Shown: positions 19,562 to 27,438 of the stretch, piece after piece
How positions within the stretch are numbered: position 1 is the stretch's first letter
Layout: every line of letters begins with the position of its first letter
DNA from: Caulobacter sp. CCUG 60055
GTDB lineage: Bacteria > Pseudomonadota > Alphaproteobacteria > Caulobacterales > Caulobacteraceae
DNA length: 64,000 bases
Direction: 5' to 3'
NCBI RefSeq assembly: GCF_022750545.1
Contig: NZ_PUIC01000003.1
Coordinates: 124,001-188,000, forward strand
Translations under genes and position numbers: made by a program
Notes under the pieces: model-generated
The model's database searches: none
Told to the model about the DNA's origin: nothing
What the model saw: only the letters and a program-made list of their open reading frames with translations

Positions 19562-20101
19562 ATGGCCGCCGCCTTGCAACCTTCGTTTCATCTGGGCACG
19601 CCCGAGGGCGACGAGCGCGAGCGCCGCATCTGCGGCCATTGCGGCTTCATCGACTATGTGAACCCCAAGATCGTCGTCGGCTCGGTGGCCGCCTGGGGCG
19701 AGGGCGAGGACGCCCGCCTGCTGCTGTGCCGGCGGGCCATAGAACCGCGCGCCGGCTTCTGGACCTTGCCGGCCGGGTTCATGGAGGAGGGCGAGACGGT
19801 CGAGGAGGCCGCCCGCCGCGAGGCGCGCGAGGAGGCCGCGGCCGAGATCGAGATCGACGCCGTGCTGGCGATCTATTCGATCCCGCGCATCAGCCAGGTG
19901 CAGATCATGCACCGGGCGCAGCTGGCCGTTCCCGATGTCGCGCCCGGGATCGAGAGCCTGGAGACGACGCTGTTCGCCTGGGACGACATTCCGTGGGCGG
20001 ACCTGGCCTTCCCGTCCGTGCACTGGGCGTTGGGCCACTGGCGCCGCGTGCGCGGCCAGGCCGCCTTTGCCCCGTTCGGCAATCCGGTCGAGGGGCTGTA
20101 G
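19562..20101 (+). CDS. NUDIX hydrolase with N-terminal zinc-finger-like motif
   Basis: A 179-residue protein. RRICGHCGFIDYVNPKIVVG at residues 21-40 is the zinc-ribbon-like entry seen in NudC-related enzymes, with only one CxxC pair. The Nudix box GFMEEGETVEEAARREAREE begins at residue 72 and fits Gx5Ex7REUxEExGU. The family cleaves nucleoside diphosphate derivatives; a dinucleotide substrate such as NADH or ADP-ribose is a guess. The start is uncertain, since the ATG at 19562 has no obvious ribosome-binding sequence; an in-frame start at 19475 would add 29 residues of little coding character. Confidence 0.85.
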   Translation: MAAALQPSFHLGTPEGDERERRICGHCGFIDYVNPKIVVGSVAAWGEGEDARLLLCRRAIEPRAGFWTLPAGFMEEGETVEEAARREAREEAAAEIEIDAVLAIYSIPRISQVQIMHRAQLAVPDVAPGIESLETTLFAWDDIPWADLAFPSVHWALGHWRRVRGQAAFAPFGNPVEGL

Positions 20102-20103
20102 CC

Positions 20104-20706
20104 TTATTCCGAAGGCGGCGGCGGGGCGGCGGCCTCTTCCTGGGCCTTCATGTCCTTCATCATCATCGGCAGCTGGGTGAACGAGAACAGCAGGGCCGCC
20201 AGCGGCACCCCGGGGAACCGGAACAGCACCCAGGTCGCTTCCGGCTGGGTGCGCCAGACCACCTCGTTGACCACGGCGGCGAAGATGAAGAAGGCGGCGT
20301 AGCGCACCGTCAGCCGCCGCCAGGCCCCGTCCGACAGCTTCAGCGCCTCGCCGAGCAGGACCTTCAGCGGCAGCTTGCCGAAGGCCAGGGCCCCGAACAG
20401 GCCGGCCGCCAGCAGGCCGTCGACGATGGTCAGCTTCATCTTGATGAAGACGGTGTTGTGGAACACCAGCGACAGGCCGCCGAACAGCATGGCCGACAGG
20501 CCGGTGAACAGCGGCAGCAGGGCCAGCTTGCGCTGCATGGCCAGGCCGAACAACAGCCCGGCGGCCGAGCCGGCCACCAGGCCCCAGGTGGCGGTCATCA
20601 GGTTGCGGGAGACCAGATAGACCCCGCCGAACACCACCAGGCCGGCGTAGTCGACCACCATCTGGATCCAGCGCGGCGGCTGGGGCGGGGGGGGCGATTG
20701 CGACAC
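20104..20706 (-). CDS. yciB: Inner membrane-spanning protein YciB (septation protein A, IspZ)
   Basis: A 200-residue, mostly hydrophobic protein with about five membrane segments. Family features include the GLLFGLAMQRKLALLPLFTG region, a LVFHNTVFIKMKLTIVDGLL stretch with KPT/KxT-like charge pattern, and WRRLTVRYAAFFIFAAVVNEVVWR. YciB/IspZ proteins are linked to cell envelope integrity and division. It starts 10 bp downstream of ftsY on the same strand, a common alphaproteobacterial pair. Confidence 0.92.
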   Translation of the reverse strand: MSQSPPPPQPPRWIQMVVDYAGLVVFGGVYLVSRNLMTATWGLVAGSAAGLLFGLAMQRKLALLPLFTGLSAMLFGGLSLVFHNTVFIKMKLTIVDGLLAAGLFGALAFGKLPLKVLLGEALKLSDGAWRRLTVRYAAFFIFAAVVNEVVWRTQPEATWVLFRFPGVPLAALLFSFTQLPMMMKDMKAQEEAAAPPPPSE

Positions 20707-20716
20707 TCGATGGTTC

Positions 20717-21655
20717 CTATTGCGCGTCCAGGCCGACCAGCGAGCGCGAGAAGGCGCGCGCGTCGAACGGCTGGAGGTCTTCGATCCCCTCGCCGACCCC
20801 GATCAGCTTGATCGGCGCGTCGGAGGCCTGGGCCACCGGCACCAGCACCCCGCCGCGGGCGGTGCCGTCGAGCTTGGTCATGACGATGCCGGTGACGCCG
20901 GCGGTGTTGCCGAAGATGTTCTCCTGGGCGAGGGCGTTGCGCCCGACCGTGGCGTCGAGCACCAACAGGGTCTCGTGCGGGGCGTCGGGGTCGATCTTCT
21001 TCAGCACCCGAACGATCTTGAGCAGCTCGTCCATCAGGCCGGACTTGTTCTGCAGCCGCCCGGCGGTGTCGATCAGCACCACGTCGCAGCCCTCGGCCCG
21101 GGCCCGTTCGACGGCGTCGTAGGCCAGGCCGGCCGCGTCGGCCCCGGTGGGCCGGGCCATGAATTCGGCGCCGGCCCGGTCGGCCCACACCTTGAGCTGC
21201 TCGACGGCGGCGGCGCGGAAGGTGTCGCCGGCGGCGATCAGCACCTTGGCCCCCCGGCCGGTCAGGTCGGCGGCGATCTTGCCCAGGGTGGTGGTCTTGC
21301 CCGAGCCGTTGACCCCGACGAACAGCACCACATAGGGCCGGGGGCCGGACAGCGGATCGAAGGCACCCTGGCGCGGGATCAGCTCGGCGGCGATCGCCTC
21401 GGCCAGGGCCTCCTTGATCTCGTCCTCGCCGGCCTCGCGGCCGAAACGGGCGGCGCCGAAGGCCTCGGCGATGCGGGCCGAGGCGCGCGGGCCGAGGTCG
21501 GCCTCGATCAGCATCTCCTCAAGCTCGTCGAGGGCGGCCTGGTCCAGGGTCTTCTTGCTGAAGACCGACACCACCTGGTCGGACATCTGCCGCGACGAAC
21601 GCGACAGGCCCTCGGTCAGGCGCTTGAACCAGCCTTTCTTGGGTTCGGTGCTCAT
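20717..21655 (-). CDS. ftsY: Signal recognition particle receptor FtsY
   Basis: A 312-residue SRP-type GTPase that docks SRP-ribosome complexes at the inner membrane. It has a short basic N-terminus (KKGWFKRLTEGLSRSSR) instead of the long acidic A domain of E. coli, then the N domain (about 20-100) and G domain. GTPase motifs are GVNGSGKTTT, DTAGRLQNK and TKLDGTARGG. yciB follows after 10 bp. dapF-mtaB lie further upstream on the same strand beyond an oppositely oriented protease gene. Confidence 0.97.
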   Translation of the reverse strand: MSTEPKKGWFKRLTEGLSRSSRQMSDQVVSVFSKKTLDQAALDELEEMLIEADLGPRASARIAEAFGAARFGREAGEDEIKEALAEAIAAELIPRQGAFDPLSGPRPYVVLFVGVNGSGKTTTLGKIAADLTGRGAKVLIAAGDTFRAAAVEQLKVWADRAGAEFMARPTGADAAGLAYDAVERARAEGCDVVLIDTAGRLQNKSGLMDELLKIVRVLKKIDPDAPHETLLVLDATVGRNALAQENIFGNTAGVTGIVMTKLDGTARGGVLVPVAQASDAPIKLIGVGEGIEDLQPFDARAFSRSLVGLDAQ

Positions 21656-21775
21656 GGGCCGCGTTCTAGCGGGGGAACGCGGCCGGGGCTAGGGCGCGGT
21701 GGGGCGCACCGGAGATTGCCGCCCTGCCCCGTCCGTGGCATGGCTGAAACCTAGACGTGTAGGGAGGGGTCCTGA

Positions 21776-22957
21776 ATGTTCACGCGGCGAAGCCTGACGG
21801 CGGCGCTCGCGGCCGGCCTGGCCGCGCCTACGGCTGGTTTCGCCGGGCAGCCGCCGGCGCCGACGCGGCTGCCGATCCGGGTCAGCTACAACCGGCTGTG
21901 GACGCCGGTGAAGCTGGACGGCAAGGGCCCGTTCCGGTTCATGATCGACACCGGGGCCGACGACTATGTCGTCGATCCCGGATTCGCCGAAGAGACAGGG
22001 CTGAAAAAGACCCTGTCCCGCGATGTCGCCGGCCTGGTCGGCGACGAGAACCGCAACGTCTATTGGGCGGCGCAGGTGGTGATCGGCGACGCGTTGAAAG
22101 ACCAGAACGTCACCATGATCAGCGGCCATCTCGGCGATTTCGTCGTCGGGGCCATTCCCGCCTGGGTGCTGGGCGCGTTCACCACCGAGCTCGACTTCCC
22201 GGCCGGGGAGATGCGCATCTATGACGGCGGCGGCCCGCCCCTGGACGGCTTCGAGCGCGTCCGGCTGGCCCACCGCGAGCGCCGGCTCGGCGGCCACCTG
22301 AACGCCGCCACCATCGTCGACCCCAGCCTGATGACCGACGTGGTGCTGAACGGCAAGACCTTGCGCGTCTGCATCGACACCGGCTCGCCCAACGCCCTGA
22401 CCCTGTACCCGCCGGCCGTCAGGCGGATGGGCCTGTGGAACGCCGACAAGTGGCTGCCCTCGCCGGGGCGGGGCGTGACCGGCGCGTTCGACGGCCGCAC
22501 CGTCCGCCTGGACACGCTGCAGTTCGGCGGCTCCACGCTCGAGCGCCCGTTGATCAACCTGATCGACCCGACGCGCACCAGCTATGGATCGGAAGAGATC
22601 GACGGCCTGCTCGGCATGGACATGATCCGCCGGTTCAATCTCGTCCTCGACGCCAAGCAGCATGCGCTCTGGCTGAAGCCGAACCCGATGCTTGGCCAGG
22701 TTCAGCGTTTCGACCGCTCGGGCCTCCACTGTGCGCCCGACGCCGATCGACGCCTGCGCGTCGTCGCGGTCATGCCGGCCTCGCCCGCCGCCAAGAGCGG
22801 GGTCGAGAAGGGCGACGTCGTCCTGCCCCACAGCAAGGACGGGGCGATGGGGTTCTGGTGGGCGCTCAGCGGCGGCCCCGGCGAGGTGGTCCAGTTCGAC
22901 ATCGAGCGCAACGGCGAGGTCCAGCCGGTCCAGCTGGTCCTGAAGGACCTGATCTAG
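21776..22957 (+). CDS. Exported retropepsin-like aspartyl protease with PDZ domain
   Basis: A 393-residue product with a signal peptide (MFTRRSLTAALAAGLAAPTA, FAG cleavage region). It has two aspartyl-protease half-motifs, FMIDTGADDYVVDPGF (D58) and VCIDTGSPNALTLY (D201), so a single chain may form a pepsin-like pair of lobes. A C-terminal PDZ-like segment follows (VVAVMPASPAAKSGVEKGDVV, about 320-385). Such proteins are predicted periplasmic proteases of unknown substrate. It lies on the plus strand between mtaB and ftsY, and its stop overlaps the mtaB stop (CTAG). Confidence 0.85.
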   Translation: MFTRRSLTAALAAGLAAPTAGFAGQPPAPTRLPIRVSYNRLWTPVKLDGKGPFRFMIDTGADDYVVDPGFAEETGLKKTLSRDVAGLVGDENRNVYWAAQVVIGDALKDQNVTMISGHLGDFVVGAIPAWVLGAFTTELDFPAGEMRIYDGGGPPLDGFERVRLAHRERRLGGHLNAATIVDPSLMTDVVLNGKTLRVCIDTGSPNALTLYPPAVRRMGLWNADKWLPSPGRGVTGAFDGRTVRLDTLQFGGSTLERPLINLIDPTRTSYGSEEIDGLLGMDMIRRFNLVLDAKQHALWLKPNPMLGQVQRFDRSGLHCAPDADRRLRVVAVMPASPAAKSGVEKGDVVLPHSKDGAMGFWWALSGGPGEVVQFDIERNGEVQPVQLVLKDLI

Positions 22958-24252
22958 CCCGCCAGCCGCGCCCTGGCGTGGCGGCCGTCGTGGCCGGTGA
23001 CGGCCAGGGAGACGATCTGGCCGGGCTCGCCGGCGCCGTCGAAGTCGATCTCGGTGAAGTCGGCGCCGCGGGCGAAGCCCGGCTTTTCGACCACCGCCGA
23101 GACGGTGCGGCCGACCTGGCGGTCGAGGTGGCGGCCCAGGGCCTCGCGGCCCTTGGCGCGCAGGCGCTCGGCGCGGTCCTTGATCACGCCGCGGTTCAGC
23201 TGCGGCATGCGCGCGGCCGGCGTGCCCGGCCGGGGGCTGAACGGGAAGACGTGCAGATAGGCGAGCTGGGTCTCCTCGACCAGGCGCAGGGTGTTGTCGA
23301 ACATTTCGTCAGTTTCGGTCGGGAAACCGGCGATCAGGTCGGCGCCGAAGGCGACGTCGGGCCGCACCGCCCGCACCTGCTCGACCAGGCGCAGGGCGTC
23401 GGCGCGCAGGTGGCGGCGCTTCATGCGCTTGAGGATCATGTCGTCGCCGGCCTGCAGGGACAGGTGCAGATAGGGCGCCAGGCGCTCCTCCTCGGCCAGG
23501 CAGCGCATGAGGTCGGGGTCGATCTCGGCGGCGTCGATCGACGACAGCCGCAGGCGCGGCAGGTCCGGGACCAGCTTGAGGATGCGGGCGACCAGTTGGC
23601 CCAGGGTCGGCGCGCCGGGCAGGTCGGCGCCCCACGAGGTCATGTCGACCCCGGTCAGCACGATCTCGTTATAGCCCTCGGCGGTCAGGCGGCGGATCTG
23701 CTCGACCACCTCGCCGGCGGCGGCCGAGCGCGAATTGCCGCGCCCGAACGGGATGATGCAGAAGGTGCAGCGGTGGTCGCAGCCGTTCTGCACCTCGACA
23801 TAGGCCCGCGCCCGGTCCTTGAGACCGTCGATCAGGTGGCCGGCGGTCTCGCGCACCGACATGATGTCGTTGACGCGCACGCGGGGCGCCTCGGGCCGGT
23901 CGGCATAGGCGCCGGCCTGGGACTTCTCGGCGTTGCCGAGCACCAGGTCGACCTCGGCCATGCCGGCGAAGGCGGCGGGGTCGATCTGGGCGGCGCAGCC
24001 GGTGACGATCAGCTTGGCGTCCGGCCGCTCGCGCCGCGCCCGGCGGATGGCCTGGCGCGCCTGGCGCACCGCCTCGTTCGTCACCGCGCAGGTGTTGAAG
24101 ATGACGGCGTCGGAAAGCCCGTCCTCGGCGGCCCGTTTGCGGATCACCTCGGATTCGTAGGTGTTCAGCCGGCAGCCGAAGGTGACGATGTCGACGTCTG
24201 GCCGCAGCGCCGGGGCCGCCGCCGAAGGGGTGATGACCAAAGGCTTGTTCAC
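22954..24252 (-). CDS. mtaB: tRNA t6A37 methylthiotransferase MtaB
   Basis: A 432-residue radical SAM methylthiotransferase that converts t6A37 to ms2t6A37 in tRNA. The UPF0004 domain carries cluster cysteines in VDIVTFGCRLNTYESE (C27), FNTCAVTNEA and VTGCAAQ. The radical SAM motif CxxxCxxC is GCDHRCTFCIIPFGRG. A TRAM domain ends the protein. GTG 24252 overlaps the dapF stop (GTGA), fixing the start and showing coupling. The RLNTYES form of the first motif is that of MtaB rather than MiaB or RimO. Confidence 0.95.
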   Translation of the reverse strand: MNKPLVITPSAAAPALRPDVDIVTFGCRLNTYESEVIRKRAAEDGLSDAVIFNTCAVTNEAVRQARQAIRRARRERPDAKLIVTGCAAQIDPAAFAGMAEVDLVLGNAEKSQAGAYADRPEAPRVRVNDIMSVRETAGHLIDGLKDRARAYVEVQNGCDHRCTFCIIPFGRGNSRSAAAGEVVEQIRRLTAEGYNEIVLTGVDMTSWGADLPGAPTLGQLVARILKLVPDLPRLRLSSIDAAEIDPDLMRCLAEEERLAPYLHLSLQAGDDMILKRMKRRHLRADALRLVEQVRAVRPDVAFGADLIAGFPTETDEMFDNTLRLVEETQLAYLHVFPFSPRPGTPAARMPQLNRGVIKDRAERLRAKGREALGRHLDRQVGRTVSAVVEKPGFARGADFTEIDFDGAGEPGQIVSLAVTGHDGRHARARLAG

Positions 24253-25082
24253 GGCAGCGTTCCCGTGAACTCCACCGCCACGTCGCCGGTCATCAGCACG
24301 TGGCCGTCGGCCTCGCGCCATTCGATGACCAGTTCGCCGCCGTCCATTTCGACGGTCGCCTTGCGCCCGGCCAGGCCGCGGCGATGGGCGGCGACCAGGG
24401 CCGCGCAGGCGCCGGTGCCGCAGGCCTTGGTCAGGCCCGCGCCCCGCTCCCACACCCGCAGGCGGATGCGGTCGGGCGACTTGATCTGGGCGAAGCCGAC
24501 ATTGGCCCGCTCGGGGAACAGATGATGATGCTCGATCATCGGCCCGACCTCGGTCACCGGCGCGGCCTCGGCGTCGGGGACGAAGAACACCACATGCGGG
24601 TTGCCCATCGAGACGCAGCCCGGCGTATGCAGCACCGGATCGTCGATCGGCCCGACCTGCAGCTCGATCCCCCGGGTGTCCATCTCCTCGGCCAGGGGGA
24701 TGTCGCGCCAGTCCAGGCGCGGCGCGCCCATGTCGACGGCGACGCGGCGCTCGCCGGCGCGGCTGGCGACCAAGGGGCCGACCACGGTGTCGATCACCGC
24801 CCGGTCGCGGCCCGAGGCCTCCATCAAAAGCCAGCCGACGCAGCGGGTGGCGTTGCCGCAGGCCTCGACCTCGCCGCCGTCGGCGTTCCAGATGCGCATG
24901 AAGGCGTCGCCGCCCTGGCCCGGGCTGGGCTCGATGCTGACGATCTGGTCGCAGCCGATACCGGCGTCGCGGTCGGCGATCGCCCGCGCCTCGGCCGCCT
25001 CCGGGCGGAACGGGGCGGTGCGCGCCTCGACCACGACGAAATCGTTGCCGAGGCCGTTCATCTTGAGAAAGGGTCGGCTCAT
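24249..25082 (-). CDS. dapF: Diaminopimelate epimerase
   Basis: A 277-residue, PLP-independent epimerase converting LL- to meso-diaminopimelate for lysine and peptidoglycan synthesis. The two catalytic cysteines are C75 in EACGNATRC and C221 in KACGTGACAA. It begins MSRPFLKMNGLGNDFVVVEA, the typical start. Its stop overlaps the mtaB start, a conserved dapF-mtaB pairing. Confidence 0.97.
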   Translation of the reverse strand: MSRPFLKMNGLGNDFVVVEARTAPFRPEAAEARAIADRDAGIGCDQIVSIEPSPGQGGDAFMRIWNADGGEVEACGNATRCVGWLLMEASGRDRAVIDTVVGPLVASRAGERRVAVDMGAPRLDWRDIPLAEEMDTRGIELQVGPIDDPVLHTPGCVSMGNPHVVFFVPDAEAAPVTEVGPMIEHHHLFPERANVGFAQIKSPDRIRLRVWERGAGLTKACGTGACAALVAAHRRGLAGRKATVEMDGGELVIEWREADGHVLMTGDVAVEFTGTLP

Positions 25083-25240
25083 CGGCGCCTATATAGGGGA
25101 TAAGGCCGCCCGGGGCACGGCCTATCGGCGGATCGGCCGCCGCCGCGCCCCGCTCGGCGGCGAATAGCGGCTTGCCGGCCGCGCCGTCCTCCGTGATGCT
25201 CGCCCGTTCAGTTCCTGGCTGGGGAGCCCGCGTCCTTATC

Positions 25241-27436
25241 ATGCGCACCTTGCTCGCGCTCGCCCTGGCGACCGCCCTGGCCCCGCTCTGCCCCGCCCCG
25301 CTCGCCGCTCCCGCCCCCTCCGCCAAGGCTCCCGCCGTGACCGCTTCCGCCGCCGAAGACCCGTTCCTGTGGCTCGAACCCGCCGACGATCCCAAGGCGC
25401 TAGACTGGGTCAGGGGCGAGAACGCCCGCTCGCTGGCGGTCCTCGAAGGCGACCCCCGCTACGCCGCCCTGCACGCCGAGGCGCTGAAGATCGTCAACGC
25501 CAAGGACCGCACGCCCTACGCCGCCTTCCTCAAGGGCGAGACCCTGATCAACTTCTGGCAGGACGAGACCCATGTGCGCGGCGTGCTGCGGCAAACCACG
25601 CTGTCCAGCTATCGCACGGCGACGCCGGCCTGGGAGACGCTGCTGGACGTCGACGCCCTGGCCAAGGCCGAGAACGCCAACTGGGTCTATCAGGGCGCGG
25701 CCTGCATCCGGCCGCGGATGACGCGCTGCCTGGTGCGGCTGTCGGACGGGGGCAAGGATTCGGCCGAGGTCCGCGAGTTCGACCTGACCACGCGGCGGTT
25801 CGTCGAGAACGGCTTCCGCCTGCCCGAGAGCAAGCAGACGGTCGAGGCCGTCGACGAGGACACGCTGATCCTGTCCCGCGACTGGGGGGTCGAGGGCGGC
25901 GCGCCGACCCTGACCGAGTCGGGCTATCCGTTCGTCATCAAGATGCTGCGCCGCGGCCAGCCGCTGTCGGCGGCGCGCGAGGTGTTCCGGGGCGAGCCCA
26001 AGGACGTCTCGGCCGACCCGTTCGTGCTGCGCGACATGGCCTCTGGGCGCGAGACGACGATGGCCCGGCGCGCCGTCAGCTTTTTCGAGACCCGATACTA
26101 CGTGCTGGCCGACGACGGTCCGCGTCCCCTGCCGTTGCCGTTGCCGTTGAAGGCGGACATCGAGGGGCTGACGGGCGGGCGGCTGCTGGCGACGCTGCGC
26201 GAGGCGTGGACCCCCGCGCCCGGCGGGCCGACCTATCCTCAGGGCGCGTTGATCTCCATGGACTTCGCCGCGCTGCAGGCCAGGGCGGCGGCGGGCGCCT
26301 TCGCCCCCGGGCTGCTCGATTCGATCAGGGTGGTGTTCGCCCCCGGGCCGCGCCAGTCGATCGAGCAGGTCGTGCTGACCCGCGGCCGGGTGGCGGCGGC
26401 GATCTACGACAACGTCCGGGGCCGGATCGTCACCTTCGCGCCCCAGGCCGACGGCGGCTGGTCGCAGGGCGGGATCGACCTGCCGCCGGATTCGGCGGTG
26501 GGGATCGTCAGCGCCAGCGAGGACGACGATCGGGTGATGGCCACCGCCACCGGCTTCCTCGACCCGGCCGGGCTGTGGCTGGCCGACGCCGCCGGCGCGG
26601 CGGCGCCCGAGCGGCTGAAGACCGCGCCGGCGCGGTTCGACGCCTCGGGCCTGGCCGTCAAACAGTTCGAGGCGGTCTCGACCGACGGGACCAGGATCCC
26701 CTATTTCGTGGTCGGCCCCAAGGCCATGAAGCTGGACGGAAGCAATTCGACCCTGCTCTACGCCTACGGCGGCTTCCAGGTCTCGATGCTGCCGACCTAT
26801 TCCGGCGCCCTCGGCAAGCTGTGGCTGGAGCGGGGCGGCGTCTACGTGCTGGCTAACATCCGCGGCGGCGGCGAGTTCGGTCCGGCCTGGCACGAGGCCG
26901 GGCTGAAGACCCGGCGGCAGGTCGTCTTCGACGACTTCGCGGCGGTGGGCCGCGACCTGATCGTCCGCAAGATCGCCTCGCCCCGGCGGCTGGGCGTCGA
27001 GGGCGGCTCCAACGGCGGCCTGCTGATGGGCGTGGAGCTGACCCAGCATCCCGAGCTGTGGAACGCCGTGGTCATCCAGGTGCCGCTGCTCGACATGCTG
27101 CGCTTCGACAAGATCGGGGCCGGCGCCTCGTGGGTCGGCGAATACGGCAGCCCGGACGACCCGCATGAGCGGGCCTTCCTGGCCTCGATCTCGCCCTACC
27201 ACAACCTCAAGGCCGGGACGGCCTATCCCGAGCCGTTCTTCGTCACCTCGACCAAGGACGACCGAGTGCAGCCGGCCCACGCCCGCAAGATGGCGGCGCG
27301 GATGCAGGCCATGGGCCTGCCGTTCTTCTATTACGAGAACATCGACGGCGGCCACGCCGCCTCGGCCAACCTCAACGAGGCCGCCCATCGGACGAGCCTC
27401 GAATTCACCTACCTGACCCGCAAGTTGATGGACTAG
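25241..27436 (+). CDS. Prolyl oligopeptidase family serine peptidase (S9A), copy 1
   Basis: A 731-residue peptidase. ATG 25241 begins a signal peptide (MRTLLALALATALAPLC), so the enzyme is probably periplasmic; the in-frame start at 25172 would bury it. A beta-propeller (about 60-440) precedes the alpha/beta-hydrolase domain. The catalytic Ser is about residue 590 in EGGSNGGLLMG, the Asp is in TKDDRVQPAHA and the His in DGGHAASAN. It should cleave short peptides, possibly after proline. The next gene, 2 bp away, is a close paralogue. Confidence 0.93.
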   Translation: MRTLLALALATALAPLCPAPLAAPAPSAKAPAVTASAAEDPFLWLEPADDPKALDWVRGENARSLAVLEGDPRYAALHAEALKIVNAKDRTPYAAFLKGETLINFWQDETHVRGVLRQTTLSSYRTATPAWETLLDVDALAKAENANWVYQGAACIRPRMTRCLVRLSDGGKDSAEVREFDLTTRRFVENGFRLPESKQTVEAVDEDTLILSRDWGVEGGAPTLTESGYPFVIKMLRRGQPLSAAREVFRGEPKDVSADPFVLRDMASGRETTMARRAVSFFETRYYVLADDGPRPLPLPLPLKADIEGLTGGRLLATLREAWTPAPGGPTYPQGALISMDFAALQARAAAGAFAPGLLDSIRVVFAPGPRQSIEQVVLTRGRVAAAIYDNVRGRIVTFAPQADGGWSQGGIDLPPDSAVGIVSASEDDDRVMATATGFLDPAGLWLADAAGAAAPERLKTAPARFDASGLAVKQFEAVSTDGTRIPYFVVGPKAMKLDGSNSTLLYAYGGFQVSMLPTYSGALGKLWLERGGVYVLANIRGGGEFGPAWHEAGLKTRRQVVFDDFAAVGRDLIVRKIASPRRLGVEGGSNGGLLMGVELTQHPELWNAVVIQVPLLDMLRFDKIGAGASWVGEYGSPDDPHERAFLASISPYHNLKAGTAYPEPFFVTSTKDDRVQPAHARKMAARMQAMGLPFFYYENIDGGHAASANLNEAAHRTSLEFTYLTRKLMD

Positions 27437-27438
27437 GC

